A stretch of 34,558 nucleotides of DNA from positions 1-34,558 of the forward strand of contig JAKQKE010000109.1 in assembly GCA_029560805.1 (NCBI GenBank), written 5' to 3'. The DNA is from Spirochaetota bacterium (GTDB lineage: Bacteria; Spirochaetota; Spirochaetia; Treponematales; UBA12059). The translations under genes were made by a program, and so were the position numbers. Positions 25,260 to 32,332 of the stretch are shown piece by piece (positions within the stretch are counted from its first letter, which is position 1; every line of letters begins with the position of its first letter). The notes beneath the pieces were generated by a model. That model did no database searches, was not told where the DNA came from, and saw only the letters and a program-made list of their open reading frames with translations.

Positions 25260-25670
25260 ATGTCCAGGCGATTCCCGTTCCCGACCACCGCGACCGCGGC
25301 CCTGATACTCGTCGCCGTGCTGCTGCCCGGCTCGGCCCTGCCCGAGGGCCCCGGCGTGCCCGGCCTCGACAAGCTCGTGCACGCGGTCCTGTTCTTCGGG
25401 CTGGCGCTAGCGGCCCAGCTCGACTTCGGCCTCGATGGCCGACGACGGGTAGCGGTGGCGCTGGTCGCCGCGCTGGCCTTCTCGGCCCTGACCGAGGCGC
25501 TCCAGCTGGCCGTCGACGGCCGCTCGTCGGAGCTGCTCGACATGGCGGCAGATATGGGCGGCTTCGTCGTCGGGCTGGCCTGCAGGCGGCCGCTGGCGCA
25601 CGCGGCACGCCGGGCGGCGGCCATCGTCGTCTCAAGACTGTCGGGCTCGGGAGGCCGGCGGGGAGCGTAG
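25260..25670 (+). CDS. VanZ-like family membrane protein
   Basis: The protein is 136 residues with three or four hydrophobic helices. The family signature DKLVHAVLFFGLA (about residues 37-49) is followed by the TEALQ segment and LDMAADMGG, the VanZ pattern of a Glu in one helix and a D-x-x-A-D-x-x-G in the next. VanZ proteins reduce susceptibility to teicoplanin in some bacteria, but most chromosomal members have an unknown membrane role, so resistance should not be assumed here. The ATG is 3 bases after the uvrC stop, without a clear ribosome site, and is probably translated by reinitiation. No van gene cluster is nearby. Confidence 0.82.
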   Translation: MSRRFPFPTTATAALILVAVLLPGSALPEGPGVPGLDKLVHAVLFFGLALAAQLDFGLDGRRRVAVALVAALAFSALTEALQLAVDGRSSELLDMAADMGGFVVGLACRRPLAHAARRAAAIVVSRLSGSGGRRGA

Positions 25671-25678
25671 CGGCCGAC

Positions 25679-25708
25679 TTGACCGCCCGAGCCGCCGCTC
25701 GCTATAGT
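25679..25708 (+). promoter_or_regulatory. Sigma70-like promoter for the Cys-cluster gene
   Basis: TTGACC (25679-25684), 18-base spacer, TATAGT (25703-25708). It implies a leader of about 95 bases before ATG 25811. Confidence 0.55.
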
Positions 25709-25769
25709 CGCCCCCGACGGAGTACCACCCGCCGCTCGGATCGCCGGCATCGTCGATACGCGGCTGGAC

Positions 25770-25788
25770 CCGGCCTCGTTCAGGCCGG
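25770..25788 (+). other. Hairpin in the 5' leader of the Cys-cluster gene
   Basis: Perfect 7-bp CCGGCCT/AGGCCGG stem with a CGTTC loop, ending 22 bases before the start codon. No T run follows. It could affect translation or be an incidental product of high GC; it does not match a riboswitch class I know. Confidence 0.35.
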
Positions 25789-25810
25789 CGCCACCGTCCC
25801 GGAGCCTTCT

Positions 25811-26482
25811 ATGGACATTCAGAGCGTCCTCCCCCCGTCGCTGCTCGCGGAGCGGCTCGAGAGCCTGGCCTACCTGTACAAGCGGGCCGATTCGGCCGTC
25901 GACGCCTTCGTTGCCGCCTCCGGCGTCAGCTGCCCCTTTGGCTGCGGGTCCTGCTGTGAGGGCTTCGTGCCGGATATCCTGCCCGTCGAGGCCGCCTACC
26001 TGGCCGCCTACCTGGCCGCGGCGGACCGGCCCAAGGCCTATGAGGCGGCCGCCGGCCGGCTCGGGGTCCGTTCCTATCCCGACGGCCGCCAAGGTTGCCC
26101 GCTGTACAGGACCGACACGCCGTACCATTGCGGCGTCTATGAGGCGCGGCCGTTGATCTGCAGGATGTTCGCCTTCTCCGCCACCAGGGATAAGCTGTCC
26201 ATGACGGCTTTCTCCGTTTGCAGACTTGGCTCGAGCCGGAATGGCGCTAGGGGGGCGCGAGGCGAGGCTTTGATCGACGCCTTCGGCGCCGAACCGCCGG
26301 TCATGGGCGATTACGGCTCGGAGCTGGCCGGCATCGAGCCTGAGTCCGCGGGGCGCAGGATGCCCCTGCCCGAGGCTTTGGCCGAGGCGGCATCACGGGT
26401 GATGTTCCTGATAGGCATCCGTGACGACAATCCGCTCGACAGCGGGCCGGACGTCAGGCCGCCCCTGCCGAACGCGAGCTAG
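25811..26482 (+). CDS. YkgJ-like Cys-cluster (zinc/iron-chelating) protein
   Basis: The protein is 223 residues. Cysteines are arranged as in the YkgJ/Fli(B)-like family: C-x3-C-x2-CC in SCPFGCGSCCEGF (about 39-50), then CPLY (about 97), HCGVYEARPLICRMF (about 108-119) and SVCRLG. The GVYEARPLICR-type box is the family's most conserved text. These proteins bind a Zn or Fe-S centre through the cysteines and are annotated only as zinc- or iron-chelating; reactions are mostly unknown. The Pro/Asp-rich C-terminal tail is not conserved-looking. The ATG 25811 has GGAG about 6 bases upstream. It is preceded by its own promoter and hairpin leader and followed by the Rsm22-like gene. Confidence 0.88.
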   Translation: MDIQSVLPPSLLAERLESLAYLYKRADSAVDAFVAASGVSCPFGCGSCCEGFVPDILPVEAAYLAAYLAAADRPKAYEAAAGRLGVRSYPDGRQGCPLYRTDTPYHCGVYEARPLICRMFAFSATRDKLSMTAFSVCRLGSSRNGARGARGEALIDAFGAEPPVMGDYGSELAGIEPESAGRRMPLPEALAEAASRVMFLIGIRDDNPLDSGPDVRPPLPNAS

Positions 26483-26484
26483 TG

Positions 26485-26499
26485 GCCCCGTCCCGGGGC
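26485..26499 (+). other. Short GC hairpin directly after the Cys-cluster gene
   Basis: GCCCCG/CGGGGC stem (6 bp) with a TCC loop begins 3 bases after the stop codon. No T run follows, so it is at most a weak or factor-dependent stop signal. Confidence 0.3.
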
Positions 26500-26504
26500 G
26501 GCGC

Positions 26505-26533
26505 TTGCCATCGTCGTCCCCCGCTGGTATCGT
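26505..26533 (+). promoter_or_regulatory. Promoter candidate upstream of the Rsm22-like gene
   Basis: TTGCCA (26505-26510), 17-base spacer, TATCGT (26528-26533). The predicted start coincides with an ATG at 26542 that opens a short frame. Confidence 0.4.
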
Positions 26534-26541
26534 CGACGGCG

Positions 26542-26595
26542 ATGAAACGTTCCACTCGCGCAAGTTCGGCGTCAGGCGCCAGGTCCGATGCCTGA
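26542..26595 (+). other. Possible leaderless upstream ORF (17 codons)
   Basis: ATG 26542 lies 8 bases after TATCGT and encodes MKRSTRASSASGARSDA. Its stop (26593-26595) overlaps the beginning of the Rsm22-like frame, whose ATG is at 26588. This would allow termination-reinitiation. It could be chance, but the layout copies the one at 2323-2352. Confidence 0.22.
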
Positions 26596-27721
26596 CCGCC
26601 GCCGTCGACCATCCGACGGCCGCCCGAGCTCCGTGGCCCTGCTGGCCCTGCAACGCGGCCTGACCGGCGACCGGGCCTTGGCCGGCTCGGGCTACATGGA
26701 CGATCCCGACTACCTCGCGGCTTACCTCGAGTACTACCGCGCCGTGTCGATGGCCCAGGTCGGGCGGATCGTCGACCTGTCGGGCATTGCGCCGCGTTCG
26801 GTGCTCGATCTGGGCGCCGGGCCTGGTTCGGTGTCGCTCGAGCTGCTCGGGCGCGGCGTCCGCCGGTTCTTCCTGGTCGACTCGTCGCGCGCGGCCCTCG
26901 ACGCGGCGACCGCCTCGATACGCGAGTCGGCCGGCCGCCTCGGCGTTCAGGTCGACATCGAGACGCGGGTCGCCGACCTGGAGTCGCCCGACGCCATACC
27001 AGAAGGCCGTCGCTTCGATCTGGCGGCGTTCGGGCACTGCCTCAACGAGATAGGCAAGGGCGACGACCGGTTCTCACGAAGGAGGGACGTCGTCGATCGG
27101 GCCGCCCGCGCGCTGGCGCCCGGCGGATCCGTCATGCTGCTCGAGCCGGCCACGCTCGCGGCGAGCCGCGACGCCCTGGCCTTGCGCGACGCCCTCGTCT
27201 CGGACGGCTGGCGCGTCGAGGCGCCCTGTACGCTATGCGGGCTCTGCCCGGCCCTCGCCGCCGGCCCGAACCATACCTGCCACGACGAGGCTGCCTGGGA
27301 GGTGCCTACCGGCGTCAGGCGCCTGGCCGAGGCGGCCGGCCTCGACCGAGAGCTCATCAAGATGACCTGGTACGTCGTCTCGGCTTCGTCGAGACGTGTC
27401 TCGGCTTCGTTGGACCATGTTTCAGCTTCGTCGAACCACGGTCCGACGGCGTCTGGAGACTTCGGAGAGGGGTATTATCGCGTCGTGTCGGCGCCGATGC
27501 TCAACAAGGGCGGCCGCGTGCGCTACTTGCTCTGCGGCCCATCCGGACGCTTCCCGTTCTCCGCGCGCCAGGACGACGCGGCCGCCCGGAGCGCCGGCTT
27601 CTTCGAGCTCGGGCGCTACGATCTCATAACCGTAGACAAGCCTGAGCGGCGCGAGAACGGCTGGGGCTTCGGTCCCGGAACCCGCCTACGGCGCTTGCCT
27701 CCCGGCGCGGAGCGAGGCTAG
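26588..27721 (+). CDS. Rsm22-like class I SAM methyltransferase with a Cys cluster
   Basis: The protein is 377 residues. The SAM-binding motif I is SVLDLGAGPGSVSLEL (about 71-86), followed by the acidic end of strand 2 in FFLVDSS and a motif IV-like FDLAAFGHCLNEI. A Cys set C214, C217, C220 and C231 (APCTLCGLCPA ... HTCHDE) resembles the iron-sulfur ligands of the Rsm22/mitochondrial METTL17 family, which acts on or with the small ribosomal subunit. Residues 263-290 are an unusual Ser/Val/His repeat insert (VSASSRR, VSASLDH, VSASSNH). C316 is in YLLCGPSG near the end. ATG 26588 has no strong ribosome site; GTG 26632 is an alternative. Ribosome maturation is the likely role by family; no ribosomal genes are adjacent. 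Confidence 0.75.
   Translation: MPDRRRRPSDGRPSSVALLALQRGLTGDRALAGSGYMDDPDYLAAYLEYYRAVSMAQVGRIVDLSGIAPRSVLDLGAGPGSVSLELLGRGVRRFFLVDSSRAALDAATASIRESAGRLGVQVDIETRVADLESPDAIPEGRRFDLAAFGHCLNEIGKGDDRFSRRRDVVDRAARALAPGGSVMLLEPATLAASRDALALRDALVSDGWRVEAPCTLCGLCPALAAGPNHTCHDEAAWEVPTGVRRLAEAAGLDRELIKMTWYVVSASSRRVSASLDHVSASSNHGPTASGDFGEGYYRVVSAPMLNKGGRVRYLLCGPSGRFPFSARQDDAAARSAGFFELGRYDLITVDKPERRENGWGFGPGTRLRRLPPGAERG
27377..27439. repeat. Three imperfect 21-base tandem repeats inside the Rsm22-like gene
   Basis: Units start at 27377, 27398 and 27419; each encodes VSAS plus three variable residues. The first unit also forms a CGTCTCG/CGAGACG hairpin (27376-27382 with 27390-27396) with a 7-base loop. All keep the frame. 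Confidence 0.88.
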
Positions 27722-27724
27722 GAT
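27695..27724 (+). promoter_or_regulatory. Promoter candidate placed for a leaderless mobB transcript
   Basis: TTGCCT (27695-27700), 18 bases, TAGGAT (27719-27724), 6 bases, ATG 27731. The -10 overlaps the stop codon of the previous gene. Both hexamers match consensus at four of six places. Confidence 0.35.
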
Positions 27725-27730
27725 ACGGCC

Positions 27731-28396
27731 ATGGCTATGCGCTTAGCGTCGTTCATAGGCTGGTCGAACACCGGCAAGACCGGCTTCGTCGAGGCCTGCG
27801 CCGCCGCCCTCTCCGCGCGCGGCGTCGGAGTCGCCGCCGTCAAGTGCGTACGGCACGGCGGCAGCTTCAACCTCGAAGGCAAGGATACCTCGCGCTTTTT
27901 CGCCGCCGGGGCCGAGACCGCCCTCGTAGCCGCGGAGGAGACTGTACGCGTCTCGAGGACGCCTCCCGATTGGGGCCGCGCCTGGGTCGAGTCGCTGTTC
28001 CCCTCCGCCGACGTGATCCTGATCGAGGGCCGAGTCGTCGAAGGCGCGACGCGGGTCCTGGTCGCCGGCGGCGCGACGGGGCTCGAGGGGCTCAAAGCGC
28101 CCCTCGACGGCTTCGACGCCCTCGTTACCGCCGAGCGCGGCCTTTCGGATCTCGCGGCCGCCTCCGGCCTGTCAGTCTTCTCCCCCGGCGAGTCCGGGGC
28201 CTTCATAGAACGCTACCTATCGGGAGGAAGCATGGAAAGCAGGGATGTGACCGTGACGACCGGCGGTGTCGAGGTGCCGATCAACCCCTTCATCAAGGAG
28301 ACGATAGAGAACGTCGTCGTCGGCCTCGTCAAACCGCTCAAGAAGACCGATATCGACGGCGAGATTGTCATCCGCATCGGCCCGGCGCGGACGTAG
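27731..28396 (+). CDS. mobB: MobB-type molybdopterin-guanine dinucleotide biosynthesis GTPase
   Basis: A P-loop GWSNTGKT lies at residues 10-17 (G10-x4-G15-K16-T17), followed by VAAVKCVRHGG, GKDTSRFFAAGAE (the family's D-x-x-R-F-x-x-AGA box) and VILIEGRVV. MobB binds GTP and helps MobA attach GMP to the molybdenum cofactor. The 50 C-terminal residues (VEVPINPFIKETIENVVVGLV ending in VIRIGP) form an extension beyond the E. coli-type protein; similar tails occur in other anaerobe MobB-like proteins. It converges on mobA with 6 bases between stops. The start lacks a good ribosome site; see the promoter just upstream. It implies that the cell makes Mo- or W-bis-MGD enzymes, none of which lies in this window. 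Confidence 0.85.
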   Translation: MAMRLASFIGWSNTGKTGFVEACAAALSARGVGVAAVKCVRHGGSFNLEGKDTSRFFAAGAETALVAAEETVRVSRTPPDWGRAWVESLFPSADVILIEGRVVEGATRVLVAGGATGLEGLKAPLDGFDALVTAERGLSDLAAASGLSVFSPGESGAFIERYLSGGSMESRDVTVTTGGVEVPINPFIKETIENVVVGLVKPLKKTDIDGEIVIRIGPART

Positions 28397-28402
28397 CGGG
28401 CG

Positions 28403-29086
28403 CTACGGTCGCTCGGCCCGTTCCATGGCTGGCGCCTCTGCCAGCTCGGCCCGTTCCACGGCAGGCGCCCCTGCCAGCTCGGCCAGTAGCGACTCGTAGT
28501 CGGCCATAGTGTTCACGTTGCGGTACCAGCCCATGTCCGGGTAGCGCGCGAGCGATAGCGTCAGGCCGTACTCCGAGCGTAGATCGTCGCCCATCAGCGC
28601 GGCCATGCGTCGCACGCCCCCTTCCAGGAGCCGCCTGATCGCTGGGATCGTCCGCCTCGAGTACGCCGCGAGCAAGGGTTCCGGTCGGCCGAGTTCGTCG
28701 AGCGGCATCGCTATATCCGCGTCCATGGCCGTCTCGAGCATGAGCCGTACGAAGGCGTCCGGTATCACCGGTACGTCGCACGGCGCGAACAGCACCGAGC
28801 CGTTCCGCGCCGCCTCGAGGCAGGACAGCACGCCCATCATCGGCCCGTGGCCGCGCTCCAGATCCGGCACCACGCGGAAGCCGGTGAACGCGTAGGCAGC
28901 CGCGTCGTTGGAGCCGATGATCAGCTCGTCGGCGTAGGGCGACAGCCGCTCCGCGACTGCCTCGATCATGCACTTCCCGCCGAGCGGGAGGAGCCCCTTA
29001 TCCCGTCCCATCCGCCGGCTCTCCCCGCCAGCCAGGATCGCGACGCTGATCCTAGACCCGTTCATCCCGATGGTACACGCTGCCAT
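28403..29086 (-). CDS. mobA: MobA, molybdenum cofactor guanylyltransferase
   Basis: The nucleotidyltransferase signature VAILAGGESRRMGRDKGLLP opens the chain; LFAPCDVPVIP holds the metal-binding Asp, and the WYRNVNTMADYE box is the usual MobA C-terminal signature. The enzyme transfers GMP from GTP to molybdopterin to form MGD. Start choice: ATG 29086 sits 6 bases after a TATAGT element and would be leaderless; ATG 29065 (MNGSRISVAILAGG) is closest to normal family length. Neither has a good ribosome site, and the open frame reaches further to 29167 without support. The end carries a low-complexity AEL/APA tail encoded by a tandem repeat. It lies tail-to-tail with mobB. Confidence 0.9.
   Translation of the reverse strand: MAACTIGMNGSRISVAILAGGESRRMGRDKGLLPLGGKCMIEAVAERLSPYADELIIGSNDAAAYAFTGFRVVPDLERGHGPMMGVLSCLEAARNGSVLFAPCDVPVIPDAFVRLMLETAMDADIAMPLDELGRPEPLLAAYSRRTIPAIRRLLEGGVRRMAALMGDDLRSEYGLTLSLARYPDMGWYRNVNTMADYESLLAELAGAPAVERAELAEAPAMERAERP
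28411..28476. repeat. 33-base tandem repeat at the 3' end of mobA
   Basis: Two imperfect 33-base copies (28411-28443, 28444-28476), plus the first 8 bases of a third, encode 11-residue units of the AELA-x-APA-x-ER type. The frame is kept and the tail lengthened. About three mismatches separate the copies. Confidence 0.85.
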
Positions 29087-29092
29087 GGGCCT

Positions 29093-29121
29093 ACTATACC
29101 GGCCCTCGGTCGCTTCGTCAT
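29093..29121 (-). promoter_or_regulatory. Promoter candidate for mobA
   Basis: On the minus strand ATGACG (29116-29121), 17-base spacer, TATAGT (29093-29098), then 6 bases to ATG 29086. The -10 matches five of six consensus positions. Confidence 0.42.
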
Positions 29122-29132
29122 GGCTTGGCTTG

Positions 29133-29154
29133 GCGGCGGCCTTCCGGCCGCCGC
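29133..29154 (-). terminator. GC hairpin between the ABC permease gene and mobA
   Basis: Perfect 9-bp stem (29133-29141 with 29146-29154) and a tetraloop (TTCC on plus, GGAA on minus). It begins 12 bases past the permease stop on the minus strand. No T run follows, so termination would be incomplete or Rho-dependent. Confidence 0.4.
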
Positions 29155-29166
29155 GACGATATACCA

Positions 29167-30381
29167 TTAGCGGAACGCGGCGGCCAGGGCCGCCGCGCAG
29201 AGCGGGGCGGCCGTAACCATGGCGAGGATGGCCGAGGCCGCCAGGTAGCCCCGCTCCGCCGCGCCGTCGCCGAGCATGGCGAAGCGACGCGTCGTCTGGC
29301 TATCGGCGGCCATGGAGGCGAGCGCCGAGCCGAGCGTCACGGCGAGGAAAGCCGCGGCCGCCGTAAGCGGAATGGCCGTCGGCGCTCCCTGCGAGACGCA
29401 CAGCGACGAGAAGGCTAGCGACGCGGCCAGGGCCGGGCCCAAGCGCCGTCCACGGGCGGCCGCGGCTGCCATCGCCAGCGGATAGGCTAGCCGGCCACCC
29501 GGCAGGCTAGCGCCGCGTCCTGACGATGGCGACCTGGCCGGTCTCCGTCGGGGTTCGGCACGGCGCCCGCCGCTCAGTACGGCGTCCTCGGCGATGGCCG
29601 CCGCCAGCGCGAAGGACCCGGCCACCGCGGCGAGGGCCGCCATCGAGTCTACGCTCAGGCGGCCGGCGAGGTTCGCCAGGTCGGCGGCGGCCAGCTCAAC
29701 GGAACCGAACAGCGTCACGACGAGCCGGCCCGCCGCCATGCTCGGGCTCGGGTTGGCCGCCGCCGAGGCCAGCATCGCGGCGAGCAGCGCTACGCGGCGT
29801 CCGTGGCCGCGGTCCCGCGGCCGCGATCGGCGCGTCGCGGCGGTTATCGCCGAGGCGGCCGAGCGTAGGCCGAGCCCGGCCGCCGTCGCCGTGAACGATG
29901 ACCATGCCGCGACGGCCAACCAGAGGCCGATCGAGCGTAATGCGAACGGCGCGGCCGCTATGGCCGGCAGGATCGAGGCGAGCAGGGCTATCGTCGCGGC
30001 GGAGGCCGCGGGTGAAAGCGCGGCTATGGTCAGCCTGAGCGGCCTCGATAGCGGCAGGAGCGCCAGCCTGCGCTCGGCTCCGGTACGGTCGCCCGACAGG
30101 CAGGCGGCCGACAGGAGGGGCGCGCAGGCCAGCGCGACGAGTACGGCCGCCGAACCGCGGATCTCAGCCGGGCTCGCCAGGCGCCCGAGCGTAGACAGGA
30201 ACAGGTACGCGTTCGTCGCGGTCCTCATGATCGCGAAGCCTACCAGGTAGGCGCTCACGGCCCGGAGAGCCGAGCCAGGCCGGTCCCGCGAGCGTAGCTC
30301 GTCGTCGGCGGAGCGTAGCGATGACAGCGCTAGCCGCAGCCGGACGAGCCCCGTCGGCCTGGTGCGGCTCAGCCGAGCCAC
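29167..30381 (-). CDS. ABC transporter permease-like membrane protein
   Basis: The 404-residue, Ala/Leu/Arg-rich protein has several predicted membrane helices: VSAYLVGFAIMRTATNAYLFL, AAVLVALACAPLLSAACL, LTIAALSPAASAATIALLA, MAALAAVAGSFALAAAI, and two near the C-terminus. The loop after RRAEPRRRPARS is very basic. It resembles the non-ATPase membrane subunits of ABC-2-like exporters only in layout; I see no signature that fixes the family. The start overlaps the ATPase gene by 13 bases, so the two are translated together and likely form a transporter. The composition is strongly biased by GC-rich codons. The substrate is unknown. Confidence 0.7.
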   Translation of the reverse strand: MARLSRTRPTGLVRLRLALSSLRSADDELRSRDRPGSALRAVSAYLVGFAIMRTATNAYLFLSTLGRLASPAEIRGSAAVLVALACAPLLSAACLSGDRTGAERRLALLPLSRPLRLTIAALSPAASAATIALLASILPAIAAAPFALRSIGLWLAVAAWSSFTATAAGLGLRSAASAITAATRRSRPRDRGHGRRVALLAAMLASAAANPSPSMAAGRLVVTLFGSVELAAADLANLAGRLSVDSMAALAAVAGSFALAAAIAEDAVLSGGRRAEPRRRPARSPSSGRGASLPGGRLAYPLAMAAAAARGRRLGPALAASLAFSSLCVSQGAPTAIPLTAAAAFLAVTLGSALASMAADSQTTRRFAMLGDGAAERGYLAASAILAMVTAAPLCAAALAAAFR

Positions 30382-31085
30382 GGCAGCAGGTCCTCCGTGT
30401 CCGGGACAGTCGCGGGGCCGCGCGGCAACTCGCCTATCTGGCCGGTCACTGCCTTGCCGTCCCGCAGGAGCAGGAAGCGGTCGGCTACTCTCCGCGTGAT
30501 GCCGTCGTCGTGGCAGGATAGCAGGATCGTCAATCCTCGGGACGCCAAGGCCCGGAGGATGGACGTCAGCGCGGCGGCCCGTTCCGCGTCGAGCCCGGAG
30601 AACGGCTCGTCCATGAGGAGTAGCTCCGGCTCACCGAGCAGGGCAAGCGCGCAGGCCAGGCGCTTACGGTTGCCGCGAGAGGCCTCGTCGGCCATTCTGG
30701 TCGTCGCCATGGCGTCCTCGAGCGCGAACAGCCTGACGAGCCGTTCAGACCGATCCTCGACGGTCGCCGGGCTCAGTCCGGACAGTCCGCCGCACAGCGC
30801 GAAGTGGCCGCCTATCGACAGGCCCTCGATCAGCGCGTCGTCGTCGGGTACCGCGCCCACTTGGCGCTTCCAAGCCGTCGAGCGAGCGTCGAAAGGCTCG
30901 CCACGCCAGAGTAGCTTGCCCGAGTCGGCCGGAGCCTCGCCCCAGAGCGCCTTGAGCAGGGTCGACTTGCCGGAGCCGTTCGGGCCGACAAGGGCCGTCA
31001 CCCGGCCCTCGTCGACGACAGCGTCGAGGTGGTCGAGCACCGTCCGGCTACCGAAGCGCTTGACGAATCCACGTACTTCGAGCAT
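30369..31085 (-). CDS. ABC transporter ATP-binding protein
   Basis: The 238-residue protein is a single nucleotide-binding domain. Walker A is GPNGSGKST (34-42), the Q-loop is near RQVGAVPDD, the signature is ASRGNRKR (135-142), Walker B is LLLMDEPFSGLD (155-166) and the H-loop is SCHDDG. The signature departs from LSGGQ, but ABC-2 type exporters often carry S-[KR]-G-[MN] forms, so this is probably active. The C-terminal tail (GPATVPDTEDLLPWLG) is not a domain. The stop lies within the permease gene start, and 30 bases separate it from the upstream DUF4143-type gene. Likely an exporter of lipids, peptides or a drug-like molecule; no evidence narrows it. Confidence 0.93.
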   Translation of the reverse strand: MLEVRGFVKRFGSRTVLDHLDAVVDEGRVTALVGPNGSGKSTLLKALWGEAPADSGKLLWRGEPFDARSTAWKRQVGAVPDDDALIEGLSIGGHFALCGGLSGLSPATVEDRSERLVRLFALEDAMATTRMADEASRGNRKRLACALALLGEPELLLMDEPFSGLDAERAAALTSILRALASRGLTILLSCHDDGITRRVADRFLLLRDGKAVTGQIGELPRGPATVPDTEDLLPWLG

Positions 31086-31115
31086 GGCTTAGTGTGCGTC
31101 CGCTCTCCACGCCGG

Positions 31116-32324
31116 TCAAGGTACGGCCGCGAGTCGATCCAGGAAGGCCCGCAGGCCGGTGACGATGAAGCCACCGGGCAACTTCGCGCCGCCTCCCTCG
31201 GGCACGACGATGTAGCGCTCCGTGGCGCCGATCGCCCGCGCCGCGTACGATACGGCCCGCTCCGCGGAACTCGGACGATGGCGGCGCGCGGCTGCCGCGA
31301 CGACGGGCCGGCCGTCCATGGCCACGACCAGCTCGAGGGCCGCGCCGTCCGCACTGGCGTAATGGAAGATAGCCGTTCCAGGCCTAAGGACGCTCAGGGC
31401 CTGCCCGATAACGAAGGACGTCCACGAGGCGGCCGTGGCCGCAGTCTCGAGCGTCGGGGCGGCGCCGTGCAGTGCGTGGAGCAGCCCCGAGTCGGCCAGG
31501 TGGATCGCCGGCGATCGGATGGCACGCGCCGTGCCCGGCGGACCGTCGTCTCGCGCAATATCGTCTCGCGGCCGCCAGGCCGGCACGCGTAGCAGGAGCC
31601 CGGCCCGCTCGACGGCCGCCACGGCGCGTTCTATCGTCGGTCTTGAAACGCCGAGGCTCCTGGCCGCGGCGTTCTCGTTGAAGGCGCGCCCGCTCGAGGC
31701 TGCCAGGGCGTCGAGCAGCCCCGAGACGAGGGCCGCGTCGCGCGGTACGCCCCAGGCTGACAGCGAGTCTCCGGCTAGGCTGGCGGCGTAGTCGCGTAGC
31801 CAGGCGAGCGCGGCCTGGTCGCTGTCCGCCATGAAGGCTTGCGGAAAGCCGCCTCGTAGCCATAGGCGCCGCATCGAGGCCGAGCCTGCCTCGAACAGGC
31901 TCAAGGGGCAGACGCGGAGTATGGGCGCGTCGAGCGTCGCGGCCACGCGGCTCGCAGGTGCCCGACCTGTAGCTGCCCGGCTCGCGGCCGCATGGCCGAA
32001 CGGCCCGCCTATAAGAGCGAAGCGCGGCGTACGCTCAGCCTCGCCGAAGGCGCTTAAGCTGGCGGCTACGCGCTCGGCCTCGCGCCGCCCGGCGCCGTCG
32101 ACCACGATCAGTCGAGCGGCCGAGGCGGACGCCGGATCGGCGAGGACGTCGCGCCCCTCCGGCCTGCGCGCGTCGACGAGTATGCCGCCGCCCGGAGCGC
32201 CGGCCGCCACCTGCGCCGCTATCGTCGACCTGCCGGAGCGCGGCGGCCCCTCGACGAGCACGAGCCGATGGCTGGCGAGCAGCCCATGGATGCTTCGGAC
32301 ACAGGAACGCTGAATAAACCCCAT
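31116..32324 (-). CDS. DUF4143-type AAA-like protein with degraded ATP-binding motifs
   Basis: The 402-residue layout matches the AAA_14/DUF4143 family: an N-terminal P-loop domain, PLSLFEAGSASMRRLWLRGGFPQAF (the family's lid and GGFP motif, about 145-175), a winged-helix segment FNENAAARSLGVSRPTIERAV, and the nuclease-like C-terminal domain beginning at about 290. In the P-loop GPPRSGRST (26-34) the essential Lys is Arg32. The Walker B region reads VVDGAGR instead of a D-E pair. ATP hydrolysis is therefore doubtful. Family members are of unknown function. No ribosome site; a TATGCT lies 8 bases before the ATG. It heads the ABC transporter string. Could be a regulator or a decaying gene. Confidence 0.8.
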   Translation of the reverse strand: MGFIQRSCVRSIHGLLASHRLVLVEGPPRSGRSTIAAQVAAGAPGGGILVDARRPEGRDVLADPASASAARLIVVDGAGRREAERVAASLSAFGEAERTPRFALIGGPFGHAAASRAATGRAPASRVAATLDAPILRVCPLSLFEAGSASMRRLWLRGGFPQAFMADSDQAALAWLRDYAASLAGDSLSAWGVPRDAALVSGLLDALAASSGRAFNENAAARSLGVSRPTIERAVAAVERAGLLLRVPAWRPRDDIARDDGPPGTARAIRSPAIHLADSGLLHALHGAAPTLETAATAASWTSFVIGQALSVLRPGTAIFHYASADGAALELVVAMDGRPVVAAAARRHRPSSAERAVSYAARAIGATERYIVVPEGGGAKLPGGFIVTGLRAFLDRLAAVP

Positions 32325-32332
32325 TGTATGAA

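Noticed and set aside
25260-25670. Glycopeptide resistance locus
   Set aside because: Only a VanZ-like protein is present; vanH/A/X and regulatory genes are missing, and most VanZ-like proteins are unrelated to resistance.
24713-26128. Minus-strand frame of 471 codons
   Set aside because: It is antisense to the end of uvrC, the VanZ gene and part of the Cys-cluster gene, with low-complexity composition and no ribosome site.
26393-27037. Minus-strand frame of 214 codons across the start of the Rsm22-like gene
   Set aside because: No motif and overlaps the SAM-binding region of a clearly conserved protein on the other strand.
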